Positions 38,570 through 49,970 of a stretch of 64,000 nucleotides of DNA are shown here, piece by piece. Positions within the stretch are counted from its first letter, which is position 1, and the number at the start of each line of letters is the position of its first letter. The notes beneath the pieces were generated by a model that worked only from the letters and a program-made list of their open reading frames with translations, was not told the DNA's origin and searched no databases. The DNA lies in assembly GCF_040807025.1 (NCBI RefSeq), contig NC_090952.1, forward strand, positions 24,425,068 through 24,489,067. The letters are read 5' to 3'. This DNA is from Struthio camelus. Its lineage: Eukaryota > Chordata > Aves > Struthioniformes > Struthionidae. Both the position numbers and the translations under genes were made by a program.

Positions 38570-38618
38570 CTCAGGGGGGCGGGGAGAGAAGGCGGAGCAC
38601 CGCCTCCTCCTCCTCCTC

Positions 38619-38624
38619 TATATA
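38619..38624. promoter_or_regulatory. TATA-like hexamer TATATA
   Basis: TATATA directly after a TCC-repeat run. It reads the same on both strands, so it could place a start about 30 bp to either side: for WDR44 at about 38590, or for a divergent transcript running into the tandem repeat. Human WDR44 is not known to depend on a TATA box. Confidence 0.3.
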
Positions 38625-38631
38625 CACTGCG

Positions 38632-38645
38632 GCGCCCCCTAGCGG
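38632..38645 (-). promoter_or_regulatory. CTCF-like site CCGCTAGGGGGCGC
   Basis: The minus-strand 14-mer fits the CTCF core (CC-x-C-T-AG-GGGGC-x-C) at nearly every position. It lies between the WDR44 promoter and the tandem repeat, where the base composition changes. A weaker relative, CCGGTAGGGGGCGG, is at 38478-38491 on the same strand. Confidence 0.55.
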
Positions 38646-38683
38646 CGCGGTTGGCTGCGGCGGGCTGCGCAGCGCGCCTGCGC

Positions 38684-39455
38684 CCTGCAGCGCCGCGCAC
38701 CCCCTGCAGCGCCGTGCACCCCAGTGCAGCACCCTGCTCCCCCTGCAGCATCCTGCACCCCAGGGCAACGCCTCGCTCCCCCTGCAGCATCCTGCACCCC
38801 AGGGCAATACCCTGCACCCTCTGCAGCATCCTGCACTCCCTGCAGCATCCTGCACTCCCTGCAGCACCCTGCACCCCTTTCAGCATCCTGCACCCCCTGT
38901 AGTGCTGTGCACCCCCTGCAGCACCGGACAACCCTGTGCAACACCGTACACCCCTGTGCGGCTCTGTGCAACCCTGGGCATCCTATTGCACCCCCAGCAG
39001 CACTGTGCAGCTCCATATATCCCAGTGTACCCCCTGCACTGCTGTGCACCCCCGTGTAGTGCCGTGCATCCCAGTGCAACCTCTGCATCACCATACACCG
39101 CTGCACAGCACCACGCATCCCAGTGCACCCCCTGCAGCAGCACCATGCACTCCAAGCAGTGCTGTGCATCCCAATGCAGCCCCTGCAGCAGTGCTGCACA
39201 TCCCCGGTTCACCTCATGCATTGCCGCGCACCACAGTGCAGCACTGTGAACCCCAGTTCACCCTGTGCAACACTGTACACCCTCTGCAGCATCGTGTGCC
39301 CCATTTTACCCTATGCAGCACCATGTGCCCCAGGCAGTGCTGTGCACCCCTTGCAGTGGCACTGTGCACCCCAGTTTACCCTTTGCCACACAGTGCCATA
39401 ATATGCACCCCAAGACTGTGCTGTGTACCCCATTGCACCCCAGCACCCTTCACAC
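38684..39455. repeat. Minisatellite of roughly 19-bp units
   Basis: Tandem array with unit close to TGCAGCATCCTGCACCCCC. Copies near 38720-38900 are nearly identical, some paired as a 39-bp higher unit carrying CAGGGCAAC. Beyond about 38950 they drift to longer, degenerate units rich in GTGCACCCC and GCAGCA. Because 19 is not a multiple of three and the unit lacks stops, long frames appear in several registers on both strands; they are artefacts. The array begins just beyond the CTCF-like site. Confidence 0.9.
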
Positions 39456-42400
39456 GCTCTGGGAGACAGGGCTGCATCCCAGAGCTGCGCAGCCCTGAGC
39501 ACACTGGGTGACAGTCCTGCCGCAAGCCTGAGGCAGAGGGGCCAGGAGGTGTCCAGGCTGCGTCCCTGGCACCTCGGTTTGCACCAGGCACCACGTTGTC
39601 CTTGTGCTTCCAGCTGCTGGCACGGCTCCAGCCTATTCTCCGGCTCCGGAGAAGTGCAGCGTAGCAAAGACATGAGGAAGGAGCACTGTCACCATGCCAC
39701 CACTCGCCCCTCCCGCGCCCCATCCTTGTCCCCTTCCCACCCCTGCGGCTCCCTCCTCTTCCTCCCTCGTGGCCACAAGCGCGGAGGCTCCGTCCAGGCA
39801 CCCGCAGCCTCGTTACCCAGGGCCTGCGACGGCCTCATCAGCAGCGTGGCGAGGCGCAGGGGGCTGCGGAGGCGGCAGCCTCCCTCCCGCCCTGCACAGC
39901 TTCCCACGGGTGCCCCCCAAAAACGGGAGATGTGCAAAACGCTGCCCCGGATGGCCACAGCCCTGCATAAAATGACCTGTAGCTGCAATCTGTTTCTTAA
40001 CACCCCCAGCCCAAACTAGCTATGATTTCAGAAAGTTTGGGGGTTTTTCCTATGAGTTTGGCCATAGGGGAAAATGAAGATAATAGCGAGAATTAGATGA
40101 CAGGGAATTAAGATATCCTGTTGGTTGAATTGCTAAGAAATTTCAAAAGGATTTTTTCCAATTAACTTTTGTAAAGAACATTTGAAATCAGAATCAGGAA
40201 TTAAATTATATAGCTCCTTCTTTGCTTTTCCCCGTGTTTTCCTTCCAATACATTTTCGTCTGATCTTCTGCTCCTTTTCCTTTGGCCATCAAATTACCAG
40301 CGATCAGGCGACGCTAATTCGCAGAGGAAAGACGCTTCCCTTTGAAACCTGGAATGCTTTTCCACTTAACGTCTGCCTAGCGATAAGCACATGTTTCCAA
40401 GCCGAAGCAGGATCCCTTCATCGATATATGCGGAGATGACAGTTGACGATACTTCCCGCATTGTTATTTTGTGCTTCCTGGGGCTTCCTCTCCGCACTGA
40501 CCTCTCGCTCTGCGAGTGCAGCCGGCCAGGCTGGCAGACACTCGCTGCACCAGCGCGCTCCTCGGTGCGGGGTCTGGCCGCTCAGCCGGGGCTAGAGAGC
40601 TGCCAGGAGCGAGCCAGCGCTGCAGAGGAAACAGCTGATGCAGGGGAACTTCTCCATGCTGAGAAGCCCCAAGGCAACTGGAGCTTTGACCTTCTCTCCG
40701 TTATTACCTAGCCTCCAGCACTGCAAATATTAACAAATCTGATTTGGTGCACGTTGAGCGTTCCCGCACGTTTCAGAGCAATCACTGATGCAGCAGGAAA
40801 ACGCCGGCCTGACTCTTTGCAGAGGTAGGTTCTGGAAAGGGTTTGCAAACAGCTTCTGGGAGACTGGTCCCAGGTGGCAACTGAATGATGTTCCCTGGTG
40901 GGAGGCATCTTCCTCCAGAGAGCCTCCCGTCGGACGCGAACTCGGTTTTGCCTCTCGGCCATGGCACCAGGCCTGAGCACTGCTCGCTGGAAGGTTACTC
41001 TGTGATATATCTGTTGTCAGAAACTGGGGGAAAAATCAGATGTCGGGTCTATGGCTTGCAGGGGTCTGAGCTCAGTTGGACCGTGCAATGCCTTTACAGG
41101 GCTACTGCGGATGTGTTTCAAGCCATGGGGGCTTTTCATGCCGTTTGGGCAACGGGAGAGGCTCTCTCCCGTGTGGACTCTCTGGGGTCTAGCAAGGCGT
41201 GAGTTAGCACCCTTAGCTTGGGTATATATAAGGGCTCATTTCACGTGGCTTCTCGGGTTTCTAATTAATTCAAGTTTTCCAAAGTGGGGGCATAAACCAA
41301 AGTTCTTGCCTCTCTTCATGCACTTATTTTCATAAAGCTGGTAAGAGCTTTACATGGTTGAGATAGGTGCCCACCACGTCAAATCAGTTACCCCTGAGGG
41401 AGACGCACACGGACACCGACATATGTGTGCAGGCGTGCGCACACGTGCAAGCACGCACGCCCCCCTCCGCCCATCCACGCGCAGGCAGCGTGCGGCTGCA
41501 TCCCTTGATTTCCTTACAAAATCACCAAGCTCATCCACCAAGCTGGCAGAAGGACTGGGGAGACAAAAAGGAGACAAACCGGAAATGCACGAGCAGTTCT
41601 CCTGATTCCTCTTAAAAGCAGAGGCCCAGACCTAGCTTACACCTTGAGCTTTTATGGTGAAGGATTTGGGCAAATAACCAGTACAGAAAATTACTGACTT
41701 GTGATTCATTGTTCAGTGCTCCTGCTCTAATTGACAGCCAAACACGCTGATTGCATTAGCGTAAGTAGGATGGTCTCTAATAAAGACAACAATGATGTAA
41801 CCTTTGCTGGGCAGGCAGGCAGCTCCAAAAGCCGCGGGGGAAAGAAGCTCTTGTGAGCTTTGTGAACTGTTTAGTAGTTTGTCAGCGACTGACGGCAGCT
41901 GCCTGACTTCATGTTTTGTTGCACAGAGGAAATTCTGTAGTTGCAGAGTTAAGGAAGATTAAAATGAAAGTGCAATTCTAGGATTTAGTCCGGTCTACAT
42001 GACGATCAACGTTGAGCTTAACCACTGTGGTCCTGAGCTTTGCAGTCTGGAAACACTTGCTTTTTGCATCAGAGCAGCTGTCAGACCCTTAGACCAGGAG
42101 GGCTACAACCCGGCACCGCCACAGCCTGCCCTTGGCTGCGGAGACGAGCATCCTACTGGCTGTGAAGGAATAGTCCTGTGCCACAAAGCATCAGGAAACC
42201 CGCTCGCCCAGACGGAGCAAGGGGTGATGACAGGCTGACCGGTACCGCCGTGCTACCCTCGTTCGTCACTCTGCAGCGTGCTGCCAGGTCTTTGCCGTGC
42301 GCTGCGAGGGCCCAATCTTGTTATCTGCGCTCTTGGCGGAGATCAGGAGCAGGACAAGTGGGTGTGACAGGGACAAAGTTTCCAGAGATATAAGATAAGG

Positions 42401-43540
42401 GATATAATTAATAATTACAAATGACCCAGGCGTTTTCTCCCCGGGGTTGCCGCAGACCTTTCCCAGGTTGCAGGCGGGGTCGAGCGCTCTCGGGCCGAGA
42501 AGAGCCCTCCACCAAGAAGACGAGGTAATAGCTAAAAATCCTTAGAAGCGGCAGACTTAGCGGACCGTAAGTTTGCTAGTAGTTTTTTAATACAAAATAA
42601 TTCACAAATGCAGCCCAGTTTCAGGCCTTGAGTTGCTTTTTGGTTCCTACGGAGCTGCCCAACGGATAGCCCATGAACGTCACAGCCGACTGAGCACAAG
42701 CTGTTCCCAACGCGCCTTCGGCGCTCCCTGGCCGAGCTGCGTGCCTGGGCGCTGAAGCCCCGCCGTACGTGCTCTGCTCTTGGCCAGATGATGATGATTT
42801 TCATCCTCTTTGGCTTAGACGCAAACTTCCCCCAAGGGCTCCCGTGAATCTGAGCTCACGCGTCACTCGCCCCGAGCACGCCGCGGTGTCAGCAGGACCA
42901 TCCTGTCGAAATCACCAGGGGCTGACCTCTAGCATAAATGGTTGCATCCGCTTAAGCGAGCACGCTGCTGCTTTTCTAGTGGCGAGGCCCAGGAAGCGCG
43001 GCAGTCCTGCTCACTTGTCTCCCAGCTCATTTGCCTGTGGTGCTGATGTCGGCAGATACGCCTTGCTACCACTGCGAGGCCACACCAGCATCTGAAAATA
43101 CCCACTGTGGACAGATGCAGAGTGGATTTATGACCTCTGCAAAATGTTACCAGTCTACTCATCCATCTGGTCACCTAGGAGGATAAGCTTTTAAAGCAAA
43201 AATTTTTTTTATTCATGCACTAAAAAAATAAGGGTGAGAAGTATATCTAGAGAGAACTTGGACCTGGCTCCCTCCTGTGGCACAGCTGGTGGTGGTTCTC
43301 CTGCGTGCTCCTGCACCAGGCGCCTGCAGCCTGAGCAGGGAGATGCATGCCTGATGAACTGCTGGTCCAGCTTTTCCCCTGGGGAGAGGAGGTCCAGATC
43401 AAACGCAAAACCTGTGGCTGAAGCAAGAGTTGCCCCAAGGTTTCCTGCGTCTCCTCCTGGGGCTTGGAGGTGCTTATCTGCGTGACCGTGCTCCCTTGGG
43501 ACATGGAGTTAAGTGAGAGCAGGAGGGACGAGATGACCAG
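39456..43540. other. GC-rich intergenic segment with an AT-rich islet
   Basis: Mixed composition, no recognised gene. Short AT-rich parts at 40020-40350 and 41640-41810; the latter contains CTAATTGACAGCC and ACAATGATGTAACC and looks constrained. An alternating purine-pyrimidine stretch (41420-41461) could adopt Z-DNA. Open frames of 60-200 codons overlap on both strands and fit chance in GC-rich sequence. Confidence 0.5.
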
Positions 43541-46500
43541 AGGCGAGGACTATGTGGGGCTGTGATGTGGCTTGGAAACGATGTCAGGGATCAGATAAAA
43601 GCAGGTGATTCCCTCTGATTTAAAGTCCTGAGCACCAAGCCTGCCCGGGTCTAAGAGGAGCAGGAAAACAGGAAAAGCTGCATACCGCCCGCACACATGC
43701 ACGCAGCCGGCTCTGTCTTTGCCAACTCGCTTGACAGCCCATCGATGCGAATCAGGAGTTCGGGTTCTCACTGTGCGAGCAGCTCTCCTTCCCGGCGCTG
43801 CGAACGGCGGCTGACTCGCCGCCGCCGGCTCGGGCAGCTCCCCGCGGCACCCGCGGCTGCAGCCGTCGCGCGGCCGACGGTGGGTCCCTGCACCGCCGCG
43901 GCAGCGGAGAGGGGTCCCCCGGGGCTGGGGCCGGGGCTGATTCATGCAGGCGGGCAGCTGATCGCACAGCGTGAGGTTTCGGCAGGCACGGAGCTAACGC
44001 CAGCCTGACCCCGTGCCCGAGATGTGCCTTTTGTCACAGCAAAACGCCTCCTGGCCCGGCGTGTGCATGCGCACGCGTGCTGCCTGCTAGGAAGCATCCC
44101 GGGAGCCTGCTGCAGGGGCTGAGCGGACCATGGGGGACCACGGCCCAGGCACGACCGCCCAAGCGCTGCCGCGCAGCTCGGGCAGTCAGCCAGAGCCTGC
44201 ATCCGGCTTGCGTGTTCTGGTCTGATTTCCATCAATTGACTCTCCTCCTGCCTTCCTGCGTTTTCTTTCCCCCCCTGCCTGGGTTTGCTAGAAGATTTGC
44301 TGCTCACCGGTATTGTCTCGGCGCACGTCTCCAGGTGCTGCCTTCTGAAATTCCCACCTCCCTAAATGGTGGAGGGGAGGCAGCAGGGGCTGCGGGAGGT
44401 ATTTTTGGGGGCATTTTTGGGAGAGTATTGGTAATGGAAGGACAGAGAGGAAACTGGAGCGGGGAGGAGGACCCCACTGAGCAGGCAGCCCAAACGCTAA
44501 TGGGGGGAGTCCAACCGTCATGCAAGGGGATGCAGTAACACGCTGAGAAATGCAAACACGGGGACGGCCGAAGGAATGTGGTTGAACGCCCGCCTCCGGC
44601 GACGGCGGAGAGGAAAAGCTGCTCTGTCGCGCTGCAAGGCCGTCACGCCTGGACCGTCCGCCCCGGTGGTGATGAGACAGGTTTGCATTTGTGCAGGTCA
44701 GGAAGCTGGCGGAGATGCCGTAAGGAGCATCGTCCCTTGCTGGCGACGTGGAAAGGGCTCCGCACTGCTCACATTAAAGGAGAGAAAATCACCCACACAG
44801 CTCAGAGATGCGCACGGAGGAACGGGCGGCCTTTCCTGGGACGCGGCTCGTGGTCCTGCCACCCTCCAGCCCCGTGGACAGGAGCGGGTGGCCGGAGCGC
44901 GCTGCGAGCCCCGCCGTCCCCTCCCGACGGGGCAGCGCCTCCTGCCCTCGCACCTACTCCACGGGGCATTTCTTACGAAGTCGTTGGCCTGGCTTTGCAT
45001 CGCCAAAGCTGGCCCAGCCCTGGGACAAGGCGGCTGGCGGGTGGGTCGGCCCCCTGTGCAGGGCGATGCCCTCGCGAGCGGGGGAGCCCGGCCCAGACCT
45101 GCCTCCTCTCGCACCGGGGCTGGGAAGCGGTGACCGCCCGCTCGTCCCTCCTGCAGAGAGTCCAAGACCTGCTGAGCAAAGCTCGAGATATCTGGGGAGG
45201 GTTCGCTGCTTCCAGAACTGGAGCATCTGGCTGTCTTGGTGCAAGAGTTATTATTAATTTGTATTATTTTTATGAGGAGCTATCAAAAACATTGAAATAG
45301 GAGGTAGCGCAGCTACTAAATTGAAGGTGAGGTGCAAACGCAGGGTCGGCCGACTGGAATAGGAGAGGGTTGCGACAGCCCGGTCTGCCTCTCTGGGGGC
45401 CTCCCAAGGCTCAGGCTGCTCGCGGGTTTGCGTGCAAAGACTTTTCCTGCTGCTCTGACTTGCACTGCGTCATCTGCTCTCCCAAATACACCGATTTAAT
45501 TACCCAGACTTGCGCTTTATGCCTTCTTTCTGGCATACCGGCAGTTTCTGCACGTGCAGATGAGGTGCGCCCGAGCCTTGGCCAACGCCAGCGCTCCGTC
45601 TGCTGAGCGCCCGTGCTTTCTTTCTGCCTGAAGACGCATAGCGGAGGCGCGTGTGCTCACGCACAATCCTTACGGCTTTCTTTTCGAAGAAAAGATAATT
45701 AGCTACTTGCGAAGATTAGCGTCGAATGAATCAAAACCAAACCAAGCGGCTTGGTTAGTACCCGGCTTTACAGAGCGCCCTCGTGCTGGAATGGAAGAAG
45801 AGCTACAGAAAAGCCAACGGCGTTATAGAGGACTGAATCCTTTGCATAAGTTTTCTGCGCTGGCTCCAGATTCAAGCCAAAATGGCCGTACTCTAAAAAA
45901 GCTCACAAAAATCAGTTAGATATAATAGGAGCACAAAGTATTAGAGTCTCCAAAAGCTATAGCTTTACATACGCCGCCAGCATGCAGGCGGCTGGCACCA
46001 GGACGCGGTCTTCGGGCTGCTGCTCCTCACACCCGGCTGAGGCAGCCGGCAGCCGCTTGCCTGGCAGTGCCTCTCCGAGGGAAGGACCCGGGTTTCCTTG
46101 GGTTACAGCTCGCCGCTCGAACGCTGCCTTTTACTGAGACTTTCACTGACTGTAAGACTGTGTTTTGGCCCCCAGTCCTCCACAGGACGATTGCGAAAGT
46201 GACTCAAAGTCATGCAAGGAGAAGAATATAGAATTTTTACTAGAGGAAAAATACAGCAGGTTCTGTCGCAGATCTCCACCAGGCCGAGAGAGGCCCTGCA
46301 GCTGCGCAGCCTGCGCCGGTCCCGGACGTCCCGTGCGGTTGTGGGCGCAGGAGTTCATGTGCTCCCCCGCTGATGAGCCCGGGCTTCGCGCGGGGCGCGC
46401 CTTCGCGCCCCCTGAGCCTGGTTTTCCGGCGCTTTGCTCAAAATGTGCATCCTCTTCCGCAGAGGCACCAGCGGCTCGCTCCAGCCGCTCCGCGACCTCT

Positions 46501-46660
46501 CTGTGAAACCTCCGGAGCAAGCCAGAGAAAACGTCGGCGTTGGCCGGGAGGTCGCGGAGAAGCGCCGTGCGTCGGCGTGGCCGCAGCAGCCCTCGCTTGC
46601 ATCCTCCCGGTTTCACGGTTTTCTGCCTCACCCTTAGCATTAGTTTAACCTCAGTTTACA
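43541..46660. other. CpG-dense segment, no recognised gene
   Basis: Several CpG-island-like patches (43780-43980, 44570-45180, 46290-46600). The longest frame (plus, 44578-45300) overlaps three other long frames in different registers, has no recognisable domain, and ends in AT-rich sequence. A non-coding first exon of a plus-strand gene such as KLHL13 cannot be excluded. Confidence 0.5.
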
Positions 46661-49600
46661 TATCTATCTGTGCTTTCGATGATAATTACTGTTTACTCCG
46701 TGGGCCTTGTTCAGCCTCTTTTTATCTTGACAGATTCTGGGTCCCGAAGGAAATTAAACCGCCTCTCGCTGCTCTCTCCGGCGCCCCAAGCCAGCGCTCG
46801 GCAAACATTGCAAGCCTGCCCGGCCAGCTGCGGGGAGCAATCCCGCTGAGAGGGCCCTCCGGAGCTCCTGGGCCGAGAAACCGCTCACGGGATCCCCTGC
46901 CCTGCTGCAGGCGGTGAGCTGCTCCCTCCGGCCGCGAGGGCAAAGAGGAGCGAAAGGCGGAGAAAGCCACGCGGTAGCCAAGACGCCTCCACGAAGGGCA
47001 GCAGAACAAGGAGCAAGTCCTGCTGCGGTAGCAGCAGAGGAAAGCAGAGCCGCTCGGGACAAATGAGCCAGAGGAAAATTAAGGGCAAACTGCCCAAATC
47101 CTGGCCAAGGCATGGACTGCCAGCCTTCAGCGAGCGCCTCGAAGGGCAGATTTTTCTTTTCTTTGTAGCCCGTTGGAAACAACGGAGCTGCCTCATGGGT
47201 CTTGGTCCTGCCACGTACTTTCCTGGGTGCCACAGCTCTGCCTTGGCTGCAGAAGCAGAGTCACCGGGTTGTCCCCAGCGCTGTCACCGCCTTCTGCGCC
47301 GCGTGCCAGGCTCGCCCCTTTCGTCTTGCCTCCGCGATAAGGGCCGAGCAGTGAAAGCAAAGCAAGCTGCAGCCCTAAAAATCTGTGGACCAGGACTGTC
47401 CGTGATGGGCGATCATCAAAAACCAGACGTGAGAGTCTACAACCGCGTTGCTGTGCCGTAAAAGAGATTTTATCCAACATAGTGTCTGAGCTCCTGGTGC
47501 GGTTATGGACACAGTATAGGACTACATGATAGAGATGGACTGTATTTTTAAGGGTACATTAATAAAAACAAATATCATAACCTGTTAGCTCCCCATCTGA
47601 TACACCTCGTCTGTATTTGCTCTCATGTTATCTTTTCTTCTTTTTCCTTTCCAGCAGGGAATGTAAATTTTTTTTTTACCATTGCACTTTATTTGAAGGA
47701 TCACACATGGTGCGGTAAAGTCCTGGGCTGCAGTTCCATTTGTGTCCCCTTCGGCTGGATATATTTCTTTAATTGAAGCTAGCAGAAGCAATTCGCTCAC
47801 TTAATAGCGTCCAGGAAACATAGCCGAGGGAGATCTCTGAACATGACCACAAGGCTGACGAGAATTAATGGTAGAACATTGGAAAAGGCCATTCCCATGT
47901 CTGGGTCAACATTGACTGTTGATGGCACAAGCACTGGGTAAAGGAATAGCAGGTTGTTACGTGGTACTGTTTTTAAAGAGAATCAGTATTTATTTTTCCT
48001 AGAAAGAAAGGTCCCCGTCCCTGAGGGGACTGCATTTTGCCTCGCCGCGTGCTCAGACAGCCACGAGACCAGCCCGCCTGTCTCACCAGCAGCGAGTTTA
48101 GCACCGTCGTCACAGCTGAGCTTTAAAAGGGCACTATGCTGCCTGTGTATTTTTTTCTTAGGCAAGGCCAACAATATTTGACTTATTCTTCACTGCTAGC
48201 AGCAAACGCATTATTAATGGGAATAAATCTCTTTTCTTCTACGGGTGTTGCTATCTGCTGTGGAAGCCAACGGAGGCACCAGCGGCCGCCTGCAAAAGCA
48301 GCTCCAGGAATCCAGCGCTCACACTGCTGCCGCTTCTCCGGCAGGGCCGGGTCCCGCGGCGCCCCGGGCGAGGACGGAGCAGCAGCTGCTTCGCTGACAC
48401 CTGCACGTCCAGTCTCACCTCCTGTCATTTCCTGCAGCTTCATTTCAATTAAAAATAATAATAATCCAGGATATACTTAGGAAGTGCAGAAGCCCAGCTG
48501 TGTGCTACACGTGGTGAGCTGGTGCGAGCCGGCGTGAGCCCGGAGAGGGCAGCTCCTCTCGCCCAGGGCCGTCGTCTCCGCAGGGCAGTTGCAGCCCAGC
48601 AGGTTTTCTCCCTTTCTTGCCCGGTCGCCCGTCCCGTCCATCGTGCTCGCCCACCGTCCCAGCCCGCGGGCTCTGCGGGGCCGGGACTGCCTCTTGCCTT
48701 GCCCCAGCGATGCTCTGCTCAGCGGGGGCTGAGCCTGGAGATCCCTGGTGTTGACCACCACGGAAACCAGCCCAAGTAGTACCCGGCAACAGCTTTCGCA
48801 TAGAGGCAAAGGTAGACTCGGAAAGGCTGGTTATCCACGCGCCACTCGGAGCCACGCTACGCACCTCCGGGAGCTGAAGCTGCTCTGCGAAACCCTGGGA
48901 TTGCGCTGAAAAGAAACAGATTTAGTGTGCTTACTTTATAGGGCAGTAAAAACCCTTTTGGCAGTGGGCGATAAAGAACGATGTATGGGGATGTGGAAAG
49001 CAGCAATGCTAAAGAATATAAAATTGAAGATATTCCTTAACGGTGCAGTTACTTGAGAAAGCCGAACGGTCAAGCACTTCACGCGCTGCGGCAAGTCAAT
49101 GTCAAGCTATCGATGAGCCTCGGCGCCGGGCTTGCGTGCGCACAGGCACGGCACGGGGAGAAATATCCTGCCCCGGGGAACTCAGCCCGACTGCAAAGCA
49201 AGAGACTCCAGGCAACAAGGCTGAAGAAGGCAACAAGGAGCCTATATACTCCGGGGAGAGGCAGAAGTGCTGGTGTGTTGCTTATACCATTATTTTACGG
49301 ACTGCTGGATTGAAAAGCAGTACACCTGGCTCCCCGCAGCAATGAGAACATGCCGGCGTGGTTTCCTGCACCGCTGGAGCGAACCCCTGGAGAAGGAGAA
49401 CATCTGTGTGTTCCCGACTGTGACCGGCGTCACGTAGGAATGGTTTTCCCATCCTGGGGAAACAGTCAAGATTTCAGACTTTTTTCTCCTTCATCAGATA
49501 AGAATTCAAAAACGGGGAGAAATGGGAATCTCAGTCATTTCAATTTGAACAGAGCTCCATAAATCATGCAGCCTAACAGGCAAAAGAGGTTACGTTAAGG

Positions 49601-49970
49601 TCTTTGTTTAGATCTTTGTTCTAAATTTGCAGCTTTTACTGGCTTTAAATAAAATCCTTACAGTTGCTTATACACAATATTTTTCCTCCCCTTGGTTTAG
49701 TTTTAGCTGTGTACAGCTAAATGTTAAATACGCATTACTAAGTAATTGAAATGTCAGAGTCGTAGATTAAACTCCTCTAGCGGAATGAAATTAGAAGGTT
49801 TCTGCTCCCAGCCTGGTTTAGAAGAGCGCAGCGCGGCTGTTTTATAACAGCAGCAAAGCCAGAATTACAGGTTAGGCTCCCAATTTGTGTGCATGACTAA
49901 CACCAGGGAAAACACAAACAGTTTGGACTTTGAAAGGCTGAAGCCAAGGCACAGCGAGGGACACGTAACC
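46661..49970. other. Intergenic segment with alternating GC-rich and AT-rich islets
   Basis: No gene recognised. AT-rich islets at 47460-47830 and 49560-49960 stand out against the GC-rich surroundings and resemble conserved non-coding elements. 48300-48780 is CpG-dense. Confidence 0.5.

Larger units (their letters stand above)
37920..38720. promoter_or_regulatory. CpG-island promoter of WDR44
   Basis: Abrupt rise in GC and CpG over exon 1 and about 400 bp either side, in contrast to the AT-rich introns. It contains GGGCC/GGCCC arrays at 38340-38400, a TCTCGCGAGA element, ETS-like GGAAG cores near 38492 and 38514, a CRE, a TATA-like hexamer and a CTCF-like site. The start site is probably between 38400 and 38600. 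Such islands are often bidirectional. Confidence 0.8.

Noticed and set aside
37893-38570. 225-codon minus-strand frame across WDR44 exon 1
   Set aside because: It is in a different register from the conserved WDR44 frame, crosses the splice donor, and its Arg/Ala/Pro-rich content reflects the CpG island.
38518-39249. Open frames of up to 243 codons on the plus strand and 186 on the minus strand
   Set aside because: They are the direct result of a stop-free tandem unit of about 19 bp read in successive registers, on both strands, with no start context or domain.
44578-45300. 240-codon plus-strand frame
   Set aside because: Overlapped by frames of 149-185 codons in other registers and the other strand; no motif, and such lengths are expected by chance in GC-rich sequence.
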